From NCBI RefSeq assembly GCF_030145185.1, contig NZ_JAQYWB010000065.1, positions 1 through 32,136 on the forward strand: a DNA stretch of 32,136 nt, written 5' to 3'. Positions 25,124-32,136 of the stretch are shown in pieces. This DNA is from Desulfoluna sp. GTDB lineage: Bacteria > Desulfobacterota > Desulfobacteria > Desulfobacterales > Desulfolunaceae. How positions within the stretch are numbered: position 1 is the stretch's first letter; every line of letters begins with the position of its first letter. Position numbers and translations under genes: made by a program. The notes under the pieces were generated by a model. It did no database searches. It worked only from the letters and a program-made list of their open reading frames with translations, and was not told the DNA's origin.

Positions 25124-25371
25124 CCCGAATATTTCATGAGAGAACAATCAGGATTAAGGAATAACACGTAATTACAGTTCTTTGCAGTAATATTTTCAGT
25201 CGTTTCAAAAATGCAAAATGTAATCCACGGTATTCTGTTTGATTTTCTCACCCTTCGGGCGAGCCGGGTGCACTCATCTGCCGCGTTATCAGAGCTTTGA
25301 GGTAAGCCACTACATCTTCAGCTCTGATGCCTTGCATATGAGCGCACCCAACTCGTGAAAAATCCGGGTTA
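25121..25371. mobile_element. MITE-2 copy J, complete, inserted in the dehydrogenase stop codon
   Basis: This 251-bp element is flanked by TA on each side (TA-ACCCGAATATTTCATGAG ... AATCCGGGT-TA). Its length equals copy F, and it differs from the reverse complement of F at only about ten positions. The left TA plus the first base of the terminal repeat form the TAA stop of the acyl-CoA dehydrogenase. Its right half folds into a long hairpin that may act on the mRNA 3' end. Confidence 0.85.
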
Positions 25372-25460
25372 AAAAAGCGTTACCCTGAGCTCTCACCCCC
25401 TTTGCGAAAAAGGGGATGAGGTTCAGGTTCTCATTTTCAGCAAACACTCCATTGAACAGA

Positions 25461-25493
25461 AAAAGGCGGAACCAAATTGGTTCCGCCTTTTTT
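25461..25493 (+). terminator. Rho-independent terminator
   Basis: AAGGCGGAACC and GGTTCCGCCTT form a perfect stem around AAATT, followed by TTTTTT. It lies 90 nt past the MITE-2 copy and would end the dehydrogenase transcript; with A-rich flanks it could work from both strands. A weaker hairpin (CCCCTTT/AAAAGGGG with CTCTCA/TGAGG) precedes it at about 25387-25427. Confidence 0.85.
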
Positions 25494-25511
25494 AGTTTAT
25501 TTCGTCTTTTC

Positions 25512-25539
25512 TTGACAAAAAAAAGAAAATCATTTTAGT
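25512..25539 (+). promoter_or_regulatory. Candidate promoter of the signalling operon
   Basis: TTGACA (25512-25517) is followed after 16 bp by TTTAGT (25534-25539), a 4/6 match to the -10 box. It lies just after the terminator and 160 bp before the first gene of the operon. Confidence 0.4.
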
Positions 25540-25700
25540 AAACAAGATTCCCCCGGCAAGTCAATCAAGCGAAGAACGATAGGCTGTTTTTATAGGCGCT
25601 TCAAATAATTCAGCAAATCGACAAAAAAGGTCAACGCTACGTCGTCAGCAAAAATAATGGGCCGTAACGCACCAAGAATTTTATAACCAAAGGAACTGCC

Positions 25701-26951
25701 GTGGGAGACGGTCGCTACTATACATACGCTCAATTTTTTGCCGTCTCGTTTCTCACGCTGCTGCTTGCAGGAATCGTTATGGGGGCTGTCATCAGCCACT
25801 ATCAAGGATTCAAGCGAGGAGGCCGGCTCATCATGGTCGGTCACATGGTCCTGGGAGCGGCGGCGTTCATGCGGTTATCCGCAGAGGTGGTGAGCACCCA
25901 ATCCCTTGCCCTTTCCGCACGTCAGATAGAACTTTTCTGCCTCATGGCAACCGAAGGGGCCCTTGTCTATCTCGTGGGACTCGGCTCATCTCTTCCTCCC
26001 GTACTCTTGAGGACTCTTCTGCTTCTCTTTGTCCCTGGGCTGGTGATCTTTGCGTTTTTCCCCTCCCTTCTCATTGAGGGGAACACCCTCACCTCCATGG
26101 CCTTTGGGGCGGGTTATCAGGTCGTTACAGGGGGCGTCATCCTTCTCGCCATGGCCACGGCTCTTCGTTCATCAAGGCCGCTCGGTCCCGTCCTCTTTCT
26201 TGCCATGCCCGCGGCAATCCACCTCGCCCTGGCCCAACATGGTGGGCCGGCCGGGGATATAAGCCTTCTTTTCCTCTACCCGTTCCTCCTGATGGGGTTT
26301 CACCTCTTCTCCTCCGAACTCAGGGCGTACCACATCGGAGACCAGGCCTTTTCAAACATCCACAACCTCATTGATGATGCGGTCTTTCTCTGCGACGAAA
26401 AAAGGGAGGTCGTCTACCGAAACCACCCTGCCCGTACGGCCGACTTTCTCAAAAAAGGGTTACCCAGAATTTCCCGGAGCGACCCCGCCAGCTTGATCAT
26501 CCAGGGAATGCACCCCAGCACCCGCTACCATATCCCAGGGTTTTCGTCCCAGGACGGCAGGCGGCATATTGAATGCCGAACACAAGCGGTCGGCAAAGAG
26601 CAAAAGGACCTGTTTATTATCTTTTCCGACATCACCCACCATATCGAGATGCTGGACATTCAGGAGGAGCAGAGAAAACAGCTCGAAAAGGTCAACCAAA
26701 AACTTCACCAATACACCCTCATCGTCTTTGACCTGGAAAAGGAAAAAGAGATCGGAGCCCTTCTGAACACTGTCACACGCACCCAGGACACCTTTATCGA
26801 CCGCTTCAGAGAAAGGGTGGTTGCCCTTTCCCAAACCCCCCACGAAGCGGGGTTTAACGAACGCCTGGAAGCCCTCATCGCCGAGACAAGGACAAACCTT
26901 TCCCGAATACGCACCCTCGTTGCCCAGTACAGGAGATACCATGACACCTGA
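25701..26951 (+). CDS. Membrane sensor protein lacking a kinase domain
   Basis: The 416-residue protein has six or seven hydrophobic segments (about residues 8-215), then a PAS-like region (about 220-320: NIHNLIDDAVFLCDEKREVVYRNHPA, IECRTQAVGKEQKDLFIIFSDIT) and a long coiled-coil C-terminus (about 325-416). I find no H-box with a catalytic histidine, and no N-, G1- or G2-boxes of an HATPase domain. It resembles the input half of a 7TM sensor kinase, so it may modulate the complete kinase two genes downstream or act as a dead partner. GTG 25701 has AAGGA seven bases upstream. The last 11 bases overlap the response regulator, indicating translational coupling. Confidence 0.75.
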   Translation: MGDGRYYTYAQFFAVSFLTLLLAGIVMGAVISHYQGFKRGGRLIMVGHMVLGAAAFMRLSAEVVSTQSLALSARQIELFCLMATEGALVYLVGLGSSLPPVLLRTLLLLFVPGLVIFAFFPSLLIEGNTLTSMAFGAGYQVVTGGVILLAMATALRSSRPLGPVLFLAMPAAIHLALAQHGGPAGDISLLFLYPFLLMGFHLFSSELRAYHIGDQAFSNIHNLIDDAVFLCDEKREVVYRNHPARTADFLKKGLPRISRSDPASLIIQGMHPSTRYHIPGFSSQDGRRHIECRTQAVGKEQKDLFIIFSDITHHIEMLDIQEEQRKQLEKVNQKLHQYTLIVFDLEKEKEIGALLNTVTRTQDTFIDRFRERVVALSQTPHEAGFNERLEALIAETRTNLSRIRTLVAQYRRYHDT

Positions 26952-27585
26952 AATTCACGTCATCATCGCCGACGACCAGATGCTATTGAGGAACTCCCTT
27001 GAACAGATCATCAACAGCGCTCCAGACTTAACCGTGACCGGCGCCGTGGGGTCCGGTGAAGAGCTCATCGCGAGTTGTTTAGCCTCCCCCCCGGACCTGG
27101 TCCTGATGGATGTTGAGATGCCCCATATCGACGGCCTGGCGGCCCTGAAGATTCTCAAAAAAAACCACCCGGGCATCAAGGTCCTGATGCTCACCACCTT
27201 CGAAAACCCGGAGTACATCACCGAGGCGCTCCTGGGAAAAGCCGATGGCTACATCACCAAGGACATCGGTTATGAAAAACTGCTGGTGACCATTCGGTGC
27301 GTGGCCATGGGGCTGACGGTGCTCCACCCCGGAGCCCGGGAAATCCTGCTGGAACGTGTCAAAACCCGCAATCCCGGAAAAACGACCTATACGGATATCC
27401 TGAGTGTGGAGGAGATCACCATTATCCGACTCATCGTCATGGGTGAGAGCAATAAAGCCATTGCAGAAACCCTTCACTACGCCGAGGGCACCATCAAGAA
27501 CAAGGTGAGCCGCTTCTACGAGAAGCTGGGGATCACCAACCGGATGGAGCTGGCGATCTACGCGGTTGAAAACGGAATTGAATAG
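26941..27585 (+). CDS. NarL/FixJ-type response regulator
   Basis: The 214-residue protein has a receiver domain (about 5-120) with acidic pocket ADDQ near 10-12, phospho-acceptor Asp near 58 in LVLMDVEMP, Thr in LMLTTF and Lys in YITKDI, and a LuxR-type helix-turn-helix at about 145-205 (LSVEEITIIRLIVMGESNKAIAETLHYAEGTIKNKVSRFYEKLG). ATG 26941 overlaps the sensor gene and has AGGAGAT directly before it. It is expected to be phosphorylated by the histidine kinase that starts 11 nt later and to activate target promoters; the phased AGTGAC repeats before the gene at 29686 are a candidate target. Confidence 0.93.
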   Translation: MTPEIHVIIADDQMLLRNSLEQIINSAPDLTVTGAVGSGEELIASCLASPPDLVLMDVEMPHIDGLAALKILKKNHPGIKVLMLTTFENPEYITEALLGKADGYITKDIGYEKLLVTIRCVAMGLTVLHPGAREILLERVKTRNPGKTTYTDILSVEEITIIRLIVMGESNKAIAETLHYAEGTIKNKVSRFYEKLGITNRMELAIYAVENGIE

Positions 27586-27596
27586 GATGACTGAGC

Positions 27597-29357
27597 GTGT
27601 CCCCGAACCTTAAGCTGGAAATTGCCGCCATCTGCCTCATCCACATCACAGCCATCGTGCTGTCCGTGGCCTGCCTGACGGTTTTTTATATAAAGACCCG
27701 GCGGGACGACCCCTCGGCCAACGCCTTTATGATGATGCTGAGTGCCATGATCCTCTGGATGGTCTTTAAAATCTTCAAGACCGTGGCACCCGAGGTCACC
27801 TTGAGGTGGATCTTCATCCTCGGCTACTACGCCTGCACCTGCATGGTGGAGGTGTCCTTTGTCGCATTCGGGTATGCCATGTCCCGTGGAACCCCCCTGC
27901 CCAAAAAAAGCCGAGGGTGGATCTACGCCCTGCCCGTGCTGCAATTTTCCTGGATCCTCACCAACCCGTACCACAAGCTCTTCTACAGCCACTATGACTT
28001 TTACGGAGACAGCTTCGGCCCGTTGTTTTACGCCCACATGCTCATCGAATACGCCTACTTCGGCGTCGGCATCTTTTACTGCCGACAGCGATTCAACCAC
28101 GCGTTCTCCGGCAAGAGCCGTGCGGTGTCCTGGCTGGTCAGTACGGCCATTCTGGTACCTCTTGTTCTTAACTTTCTCTACATCACCAAGGTCCTCCATG
28201 CCCTGACCCTCATCGCACAAATTCCCGTGATCTTTGACATCACCCCCATTGTCTTTACCTGGTCGACCCTGCTTTTCATGCACGCCACCTTCAACCACGA
28301 CCTTTTCTCCCTCACCCCCCTGATGCGCCACGAGATCACCCATCACGTGAGCCTGCCCATCGCTCTTTTGGACCGGCGATTCCGCATCGGGTACACCAAC
28401 GAAGCCTTTCAAGCCCTGCCCGGCTCTGCCGCCGACAGGGTTGCCCTGCTGGACGCCCTGCCCGAACGCAGCCGGGGGGCATCGGAAGTGAGCTATGAGG
28501 AGACCACCACAGAGGCCTCCTTTTTCATCTACTGCAAAAAAATCCGAACCCTCACCGGAGTCCAACACCTGGTCACGGTACGAAATATTTCCCATTACAA
28601 AGGCATCCAGGCGGACATCCTGGCCAGTCAACAGGACATCGAAGAGAAGAATCGGTGCATTGAAAAGACCATTGCCCACCTGAAAGAACTCTCCAAAGGC
28701 AGCGCCCGAAAATTCGTGGCCCGGGAGCTCCACGATATCATTGGCCACTCCCTGGTTACGGCCATCAAACTCCTTGAGGTGGCCCGAATCTACGGCCACC
28801 GGGACACGGCCCATGGCCTACCGGCCCTGGGCCATGCCATCACAGCTTTGAACTCCGGCCTGACCGGCATCAAGGCCGTCCCGGGCTCCCAAAAGGACGC
28901 CCCCCGGGTCAGTGGAGAAGAGCTGAAACGAAGCATCGAAGAGACCATCGCCCAGACACGCCACACCGGCCTGGAGGTCACCTTAAATTTTCACGGAATG
29001 ATCTATCTCCTGGAACCGGCCCTCCACACCGCCCTTGCCCGAACCAGCACCGAGCTCATCACCAACTGTCTCAAACACGCAGGTGCTTCAAGGCTCTTTC
29101 TCTCCGTCACGATCCGTGAATCCCACGCCCAACTCCTGGCCGTGGACAACGGGAAAGGGGCCGCCAGCCTCACCCGTGGCAACGGCCTGCTGGGCATGGA
29201 AGAGCGCCTCCGTGTCCTGAACGGCTCGGCACGCTTCAGCACCGAAGACGGCTTCATGGCCCGCATCGTCATCCCGCGGCAAGGCGGGGCCGCTTCAGCG
29301 CCGGAGACGCACTGTCTCCCCCTCCTGCCCCAGGGGAACACATCCGCTGACGGGTAA
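27597..29357 (+). CDS. 7TM histidine kinase
   Basis: The 586-residue protein has seven or eight N-terminal membrane helices of the HisKA_7TM type (about 5-235, with WILTNPYHKLFYSHY), a PAS-like segment (about 250-330: LPIALLDRRFRIGYTNEAF), a coiled coil, and the phospho-acceptor helix FVARELHDIIGHSLVTAIKL with His near 379, the HisKA_3-like box of NarL-partner kinases. The HATPase domain (about 470-575) has an N-box-like ELITNCLKHAGASRL, DNGKG, and GNGLLGMEERLRVLNGS. GTG 27597 has AGGA nine bases upstream. The kinase senses a membrane or periplasmic signal and is the only complete kinase of the operon. Confidence 0.92.
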   Translation: MSPNLKLEIAAICLIHITAIVLSVACLTVFYIKTRRDDPSANAFMMMLSAMILWMVFKIFKTVAPEVTLRWIFILGYYACTCMVEVSFVAFGYAMSRGTPLPKKSRGWIYALPVLQFSWILTNPYHKLFYSHYDFYGDSFGPLFYAHMLIEYAYFGVGIFYCRQRFNHAFSGKSRAVSWLVSTAILVPLVLNFLYITKVLHALTLIAQIPVIFDITPIVFTWSTLLFMHATFNHDLFSLTPLMRHEITHHVSLPIALLDRRFRIGYTNEAFQALPGSAADRVALLDALPERSRGASEVSYEETTTEASFFIYCKKIRTLTGVQHLVTVRNISHYKGIQADILASQQDIEEKNRCIEKTIAHLKELSKGSARKFVARELHDIIGHSLVTAIKLLEVARIYGHRDTAHGLPALGHAITALNSGLTGIKAVPGSQKDAPRVSGEELKRSIEETIAQTRHTGLEVTLNFHGMIYLLEPALHTALARTSTELITNCLKHAGASRLFLSVTIRESHAQLLAVDNGKGAASLTRGNGLLGMEERLRVLNGSARFSTEDGFMARIVIPRQGGAASAPETHCLPLLPQGNTSADG

Positions 29358-29530
29358 GCCCGTAAATTTCATTTCACCGCGCATTTCAACACCCTCACCC
29401 TTCAATCCTTCCGGCTTAAAAGAAGACATAACGCCACGTTAATCCCTCGGCAAGACAACCGAACACGAAAAACGTCCTGACCCCTTTGGCACAAGGCCGG
29501 CCTCACCCCTTGTCTTCACGCCACCCCCAA

Positions 29531-29627
29531 AGTGACCAGAGTCATCCATTCACCGCCAAAAAAGTGACTCCAGGCCATCAATCAGTGACCTCCAACCCAT
29601 TGACTTAAAAGATGAATCTGTATATTT
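29531..29627 (+). promoter_or_regulatory. Promoter with three phased AGTGAC repeats
   Basis: AGTGAC occurs at 29531, 29563 and 29584, spaced 32 and 21 bp (about three and two helical turns), so the units lie on one face of the DNA. The last ends ten bp before TTGACT (29600-29605); TGTATATTT follows with a 15-16 bp spacer as a -10 region. This is the layout of an activator-dependent promoter, before the exported-protein gene and after the two-component operon. Confidence 0.5.
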
Positions 29628-29685
29628 CTTTTTACTATTATCGTGTACTGCCGTTCTCATCTTTTACCCCCAAGCAGGAGATTCC

Positions 29686-30498
29686 ATGAAACGCACCGCC
29701 CTTGCCCTTCTTATGACCTTTTTTTTCTCAGCACCGGCACTGGCCGTGGAGAACCCCTGGACCAAAAAACTACCCTTTAAAGAGGGAACCGTCTCCTACG
29801 AAATTTCCGGGACCATCAAAGGAAATGAGACAGTCTACGTCAAAGATCACGGCCACACCACGGCAGCCTATCGCACGGAAACGGGGTCAAGCTTTGGTTT
29901 CTCCACGAACACCCGGGAGCTCACCCTCACCACCCCGGACTGGATCTACACCGTAGACTTAGACGACAACACCGGCACCAAACAGATCAACCCCAAAAAA
30001 GTCATCACAGACGAATTTAACCGTCTCTCCAGGAAGGACCAGAAAAAGCTTGTTAAAAACAGCGATCAACTGGGCATCACCCTGGTGGGTGGACTCAGCG
30101 GGTCCGTTGAGAAGAAAGCCGTGAAACTTCTTGGATATCGCTGCGATCGGGTCACCGCCATGGGCATCGAAACATGCACCCTGACCGGAACGGATTTCCC
30201 CATGAAGTCCTCCGGACAACTCATGGGCATGACCTTTCGGGAAGAGGCCACGCGCATCGAAAAAAAGAGGGTAGCGAGTCAAAAGTTCTCCCTGCCCCAA
30301 GGAGCCGACATCCTCCATGAGCCTGCCGCAGACGCCGCCATCACGGGCCAGATCCGCATGATGTTCCAATCCCTTCTGGAAGGCGAACGCCCCGTGAGTC
30401 GCCAGGAGCAAGGGATGAATAATGAGGAGATGGGAGACGCCATAAAGGCCCTCCAGCAGATGCAGGGACTCTTCGGTCCTTCCAATGACAATGAATAG
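29686..30498 (+). CDS. Exported hypothetical protein
   Basis: The 270-residue protein has a signal peptide (MKRTALALLMTFFFSAPALA, cleavage after about residue 20) and is probably periplasmic. I do not recognise the family. The mature part begins with beta-rich repeats (KEGTVSYEISGTIKGNETVYVKD, AYRTETG, TLTTPDWIYTVDLDDNTGTKQ) like DUF4412-type lipid- or metal-stress proteins, then LGYRCDRVTAMGIETCTLTGTDFPM with two cysteines (about 156 and 165). The C-terminus is helical and Gln/Met-rich (EMGDAIKALQQMQGLF). ATG 29686 has AGGAG six bases upstream. It follows a promoter with phased repeats. Confidence 0.7.
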   Translation: MKRTALALLMTFFFSAPALAVENPWTKKLPFKEGTVSYEISGTIKGNETVYVKDHGHTTAAYRTETGSSFGFSTNTRELTLTTPDWIYTVDLDDNTGTKQINPKKVITDEFNRLSRKDQKKLVKNSDQLGITLVGGLSGSVEKKAVKLLGYRCDRVTAMGIETCTLTGTDFPMKSSGQLMGMTFREEATRIEKKRVASQKFSLPQGADILHEPAADAAITGQIRMMFQSLLEGERPVSRQEQGMNNEEMGDAIKALQQMQGLFGPSNDNE

Positions 30499-30680
30499 GA
30501 TGATATTGACGACCGCTTCGAACGGACAGGAAACCTGAAATTCTTGTTTTTCGGCGGGGAAGACCTTTTCCTTACGTATTAACCCGGCAACTTAATATAC
30601 AAAAAAGCAGATGAAAGAGATGTCAGCTTTATCGGGGTGATAACGCTCCTCGACATTCATGCATTTAACCGCCGGATTAA

Positions 30681-30891
30681 TAACTATTTAGCTTATGCCT
30701 CCGGCGGCCCTGCCGGGGGCCAACCTTTTGAAAAGGTTGCCAAACAGGTCTTTAAAAAAATCTTGGGTCAATCCAGAACCTAAGGCACATGTGATTTGGC
30801 CTGAGGAACGAAGGACAAAGCGCATTTGCAACCTGCTTTCAAGGTGGCACACCTTGCCGCCGGAGGCATTTTTTTGGAGCTGAATAGTCAC
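30681..30891. mobile_element. MITE-1 copy E, longest copy
   Basis: The 211-bp element runs from TAACTATTTAGC to GCTGAATAGTCAC and has the MITE-1 blocks in reverse order (GCTTATGCCTCCGGCGGCCC early, GCTTTCAAGGTGG and CACCTTGCCGCCGGAGGCA late). It also has an extra hairpin AACCTTTT/AAAAGGTT. It ends 61 nt before the lipoprotein gene start. No target duplication is evident. Confidence 0.75.
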
Positions 30892-30952
30892 GTCCTTACC
30901 AGGTTTTAAATGACCACGCTTGTCTCACCCATCACACCCGCAGGAGAACTCC

Positions 30953-32136
30953 ATGCATCGTTTAATACAAAGGTCACTTAACAAGTACCTGTCACTTTTT
31001 GTCTTCTTTCTCATCGTCTTTCTCATGGCAGGCTGTCACAGTGGCTCAAACGATGATCCCCCGGTAGAAAGTCCCCCGGTGGCCCTGGAGGACCCCGATG
31101 GCGTTTTAGCGTCCGTCGGCCTCACCACCGATAAAGAGGTCAAAGACAAGCTCACCAAATCGGGGCTCATAGCCCTTTCAGTAGAGATACGAAACGCAAA
31201 CCCGGCCTTGCCCACCGAAAAAATCGTATCGATCCTTAAAGAGAACAATAAGACCATCGAATACAAAAAGCTTGAAAAACAGGGCGTCCCTGCAGGCGTG
31301 GTCTCCAGGCTGAAAAAACTGCCCTACTCTCCTGTGGCCACCAAAGAATTCGTTGCGCTTCCCGACCCGGAGATGTTCCCCATCACGGCCAGCGAAGAGG
31401 CCCTTGCCCTGCTCAACCGGGAAAAATTAAAAAAACTCAACAGAAAACTTCAACTGCGCGGCCAAGCGCCCCTGACCATGGACGAGTTTCTTGTTCTGCA
31501 GACTGGCATAGGCAAAGTAGAGTTCGTTAACAACTTTGGGAACCTGGACCAGAGAACCCAGAACATCCCGGCTCGGGATATGACCCTCACCAAGGCCGGA
31601 GGGAGCGATGCGTCTCCCGGATACACCCTGGTCAATGCCGTGGACGAGCTCAAGGCAAACGGCGGGATCGGCGATGCACCGTCCGGTGTCAACCCTTGCG
31701 GCATTGCGGTTCTGCCCCCCCTCCCCATGCCCATTGCCCAACTCGATACACCCATAGAAACCCTCCTGGTTCAAGCAGATGGGGCTGATGCGGTGGTCTC
31801 CTTTCCTGAAACCGGCATCGCCGTGATTATGGCCAGCCGCGAAGTCACCCTGATCGACAGCGAGGGAAGGTCCCTTTGCACGGGCAACGCCACGGACGCC
31901 CAGTTCTATTACCTTCCCATCACCCACGCGAATCGCTGCAAGCCCTTTCGATTTGTCGGCGCCAACTCCGCATACACGGTGACACTCATTGAGATGATTA
32001 CCCCCGAGCGCCTCACCGACCGCGCCTTTGTGGATGGAAAAGAGTACCTGACAAACGGAACCACGGCCAAATTGTTAAATGCCTCCCCGTACTTCAACCC
32101 TAGTTCGTGCACTATCAGTACCCTCGACTCCCATTT
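30953..32136 (+). CDS. Lipoprotein of unknown function, cut by window edge
   Basis: The frame stays open from ATG 30953 (AGGAG before it) to the right edge, at least 394 residues. The N-terminus is a lipoprotein signal (hydrophobic core FVFFLIVFL and lipobox LMAGC, lipidated Cys near 27), followed by a Ser/Asp/Pro linker HSGSNDDPPVESPPV. The body has a Lys-rich helical region (about 55-180) and then a beta-rich region (about 185 onward: LTMDEFLVLQTGIGKVEF, YTLVNAVDEL, GIAVIMASREVTLIDSEGR). I see no catalytic motif. It may be an outer-membrane or surface lipoprotein; the complete length is unknown. Confidence 0.75.
   Translation, partial: MHRLIQRSLNKYLSLFVFFLIVFLMAGCHSGSNDDPPVESPPVALEDPDGVLASVGLTTDKEVKDKLTKSGLIALSVEIRNANPALPTEKIVSILKENNKTIEYKKLEKQGVPAGVVSRLKKLPYSPVATKEFVALPDPEMFPITASEEALALLNREKLKKLNRKLQLRGQAPLTMDEFLVLQTGIGKVEFVNNFGNLDQRTQNIPARDMTLTKAGGSDASPGYTLVNAVDELKANGGIGDAPSGVNPCGIAVLPPLPMPIAQLDTPIETLLVQADGADAVVSFPETGIAVIMASREVTLIDSEGRSLCTGNATDAQFYYLPITHANRCKPFRFVGANSAYTVTLIEMITPERLTDRAFVDGKEYLTNGTTAKLLNASPYFNPSSCTISTLDSH

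Noticed and set aside
24005-25147. 380-residue minus-strand ORF
   Set aside because: It is antisense to the acyl-CoA dehydrogenase, is rich in His, Asp, Glu, Val and Leu from reversed codon bias, and has no family features.
27558-28814. 418-residue minus-strand ORF
   Set aside because: It is a Gly/His/Asp-rich shadow of the histidine kinase gene, whose domains are clear on the plus strand.
1-32136. CRISPR array or prophage
   Set aside because: No regularly spaced repeats with unique spacers, no cas genes, and no phage structural, integrase or terminase genes were seen.

Overview
The window looks like chromosomal DNA of a Gram-negative anaerobe, probably a Desulfobacterota (sulfate-reducer-like) bacterium. 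That is inference from pyruvate,phosphate dikinase, fatty-acyl-CoA genes, a SulP permease, LuxR-type two-component proteins, RAYT transposases with REP sequences and many MITE-like repeats; no rRNA or complete tRNA is present to settle it.

Layout. (1) About 1-9,450 is an AT-rich accessory region with almost all genes on the minus strand: a RAYT transposase running off the left edge, a second RAYT remnant, several REP-like palindromes, a truncated phosphoribosyltransferase-like gene, a 1,486-residue STAND-type P-loop NTPase (defence-like), a 93-residue orphan gene, a 5'-truncated gene, a candidate structured RNA with a tRNA-like 3' end, and an HD-domain phosphohydrolase. (2) 9,600-15,124 has higher GC: a FATP-type acyl-CoA synthetase, a CGGC-domain protein and TrmO on plus, then a LysE-type exporter and a SulP transporter on minus. 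(3) 15,155-19,800 holds pyruvate,phosphate dikinase between two MITE families and a large nested inverted repeat. (4) 19,390-22,237 has a DMT exporter behind a strong promoter with two overlapping IclR-type operators, followed by an IclR regulator. (5) 22,242-25,371 has a FadR/GntR regulator divergent from an acyl-CoA dehydrogenase, with TTGGT/ACCAA operator palindromes between them; an IS630-type MITE sits in the dehydrogenase stop codon. (6) 25,500-29,357 is a three-gene signalling operon: membrane sensor without a kinase domain, NarL-type response regulator, and 7TM histidine kinase. (7) 29,530-32,136 holds a promoter with helically phased repeats, an exported protein and a lipoprotein cut by the right edge.

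Two short repeat families stand out. MITE-1 (about 140-210 bp, ends GTAACTATTCAGC/GCTGAATAGTTAC) has copies at 9,597, 11,586, 15,155, 19,133 and 30,681. MITE-2 (251 bp, ends ACCCGGATATTTCATGAG, TA target) has full copies at 15,352 and 25,121 and partial or decayed ones at 15,924, about 19,518 and 21,030. The best candidates for something undescribed are the STAND NTPase with its 93-residue neighbour, and the HD phosphohydrolase with the tRNA-like RNA that begins about 10 nt after its stop codon.
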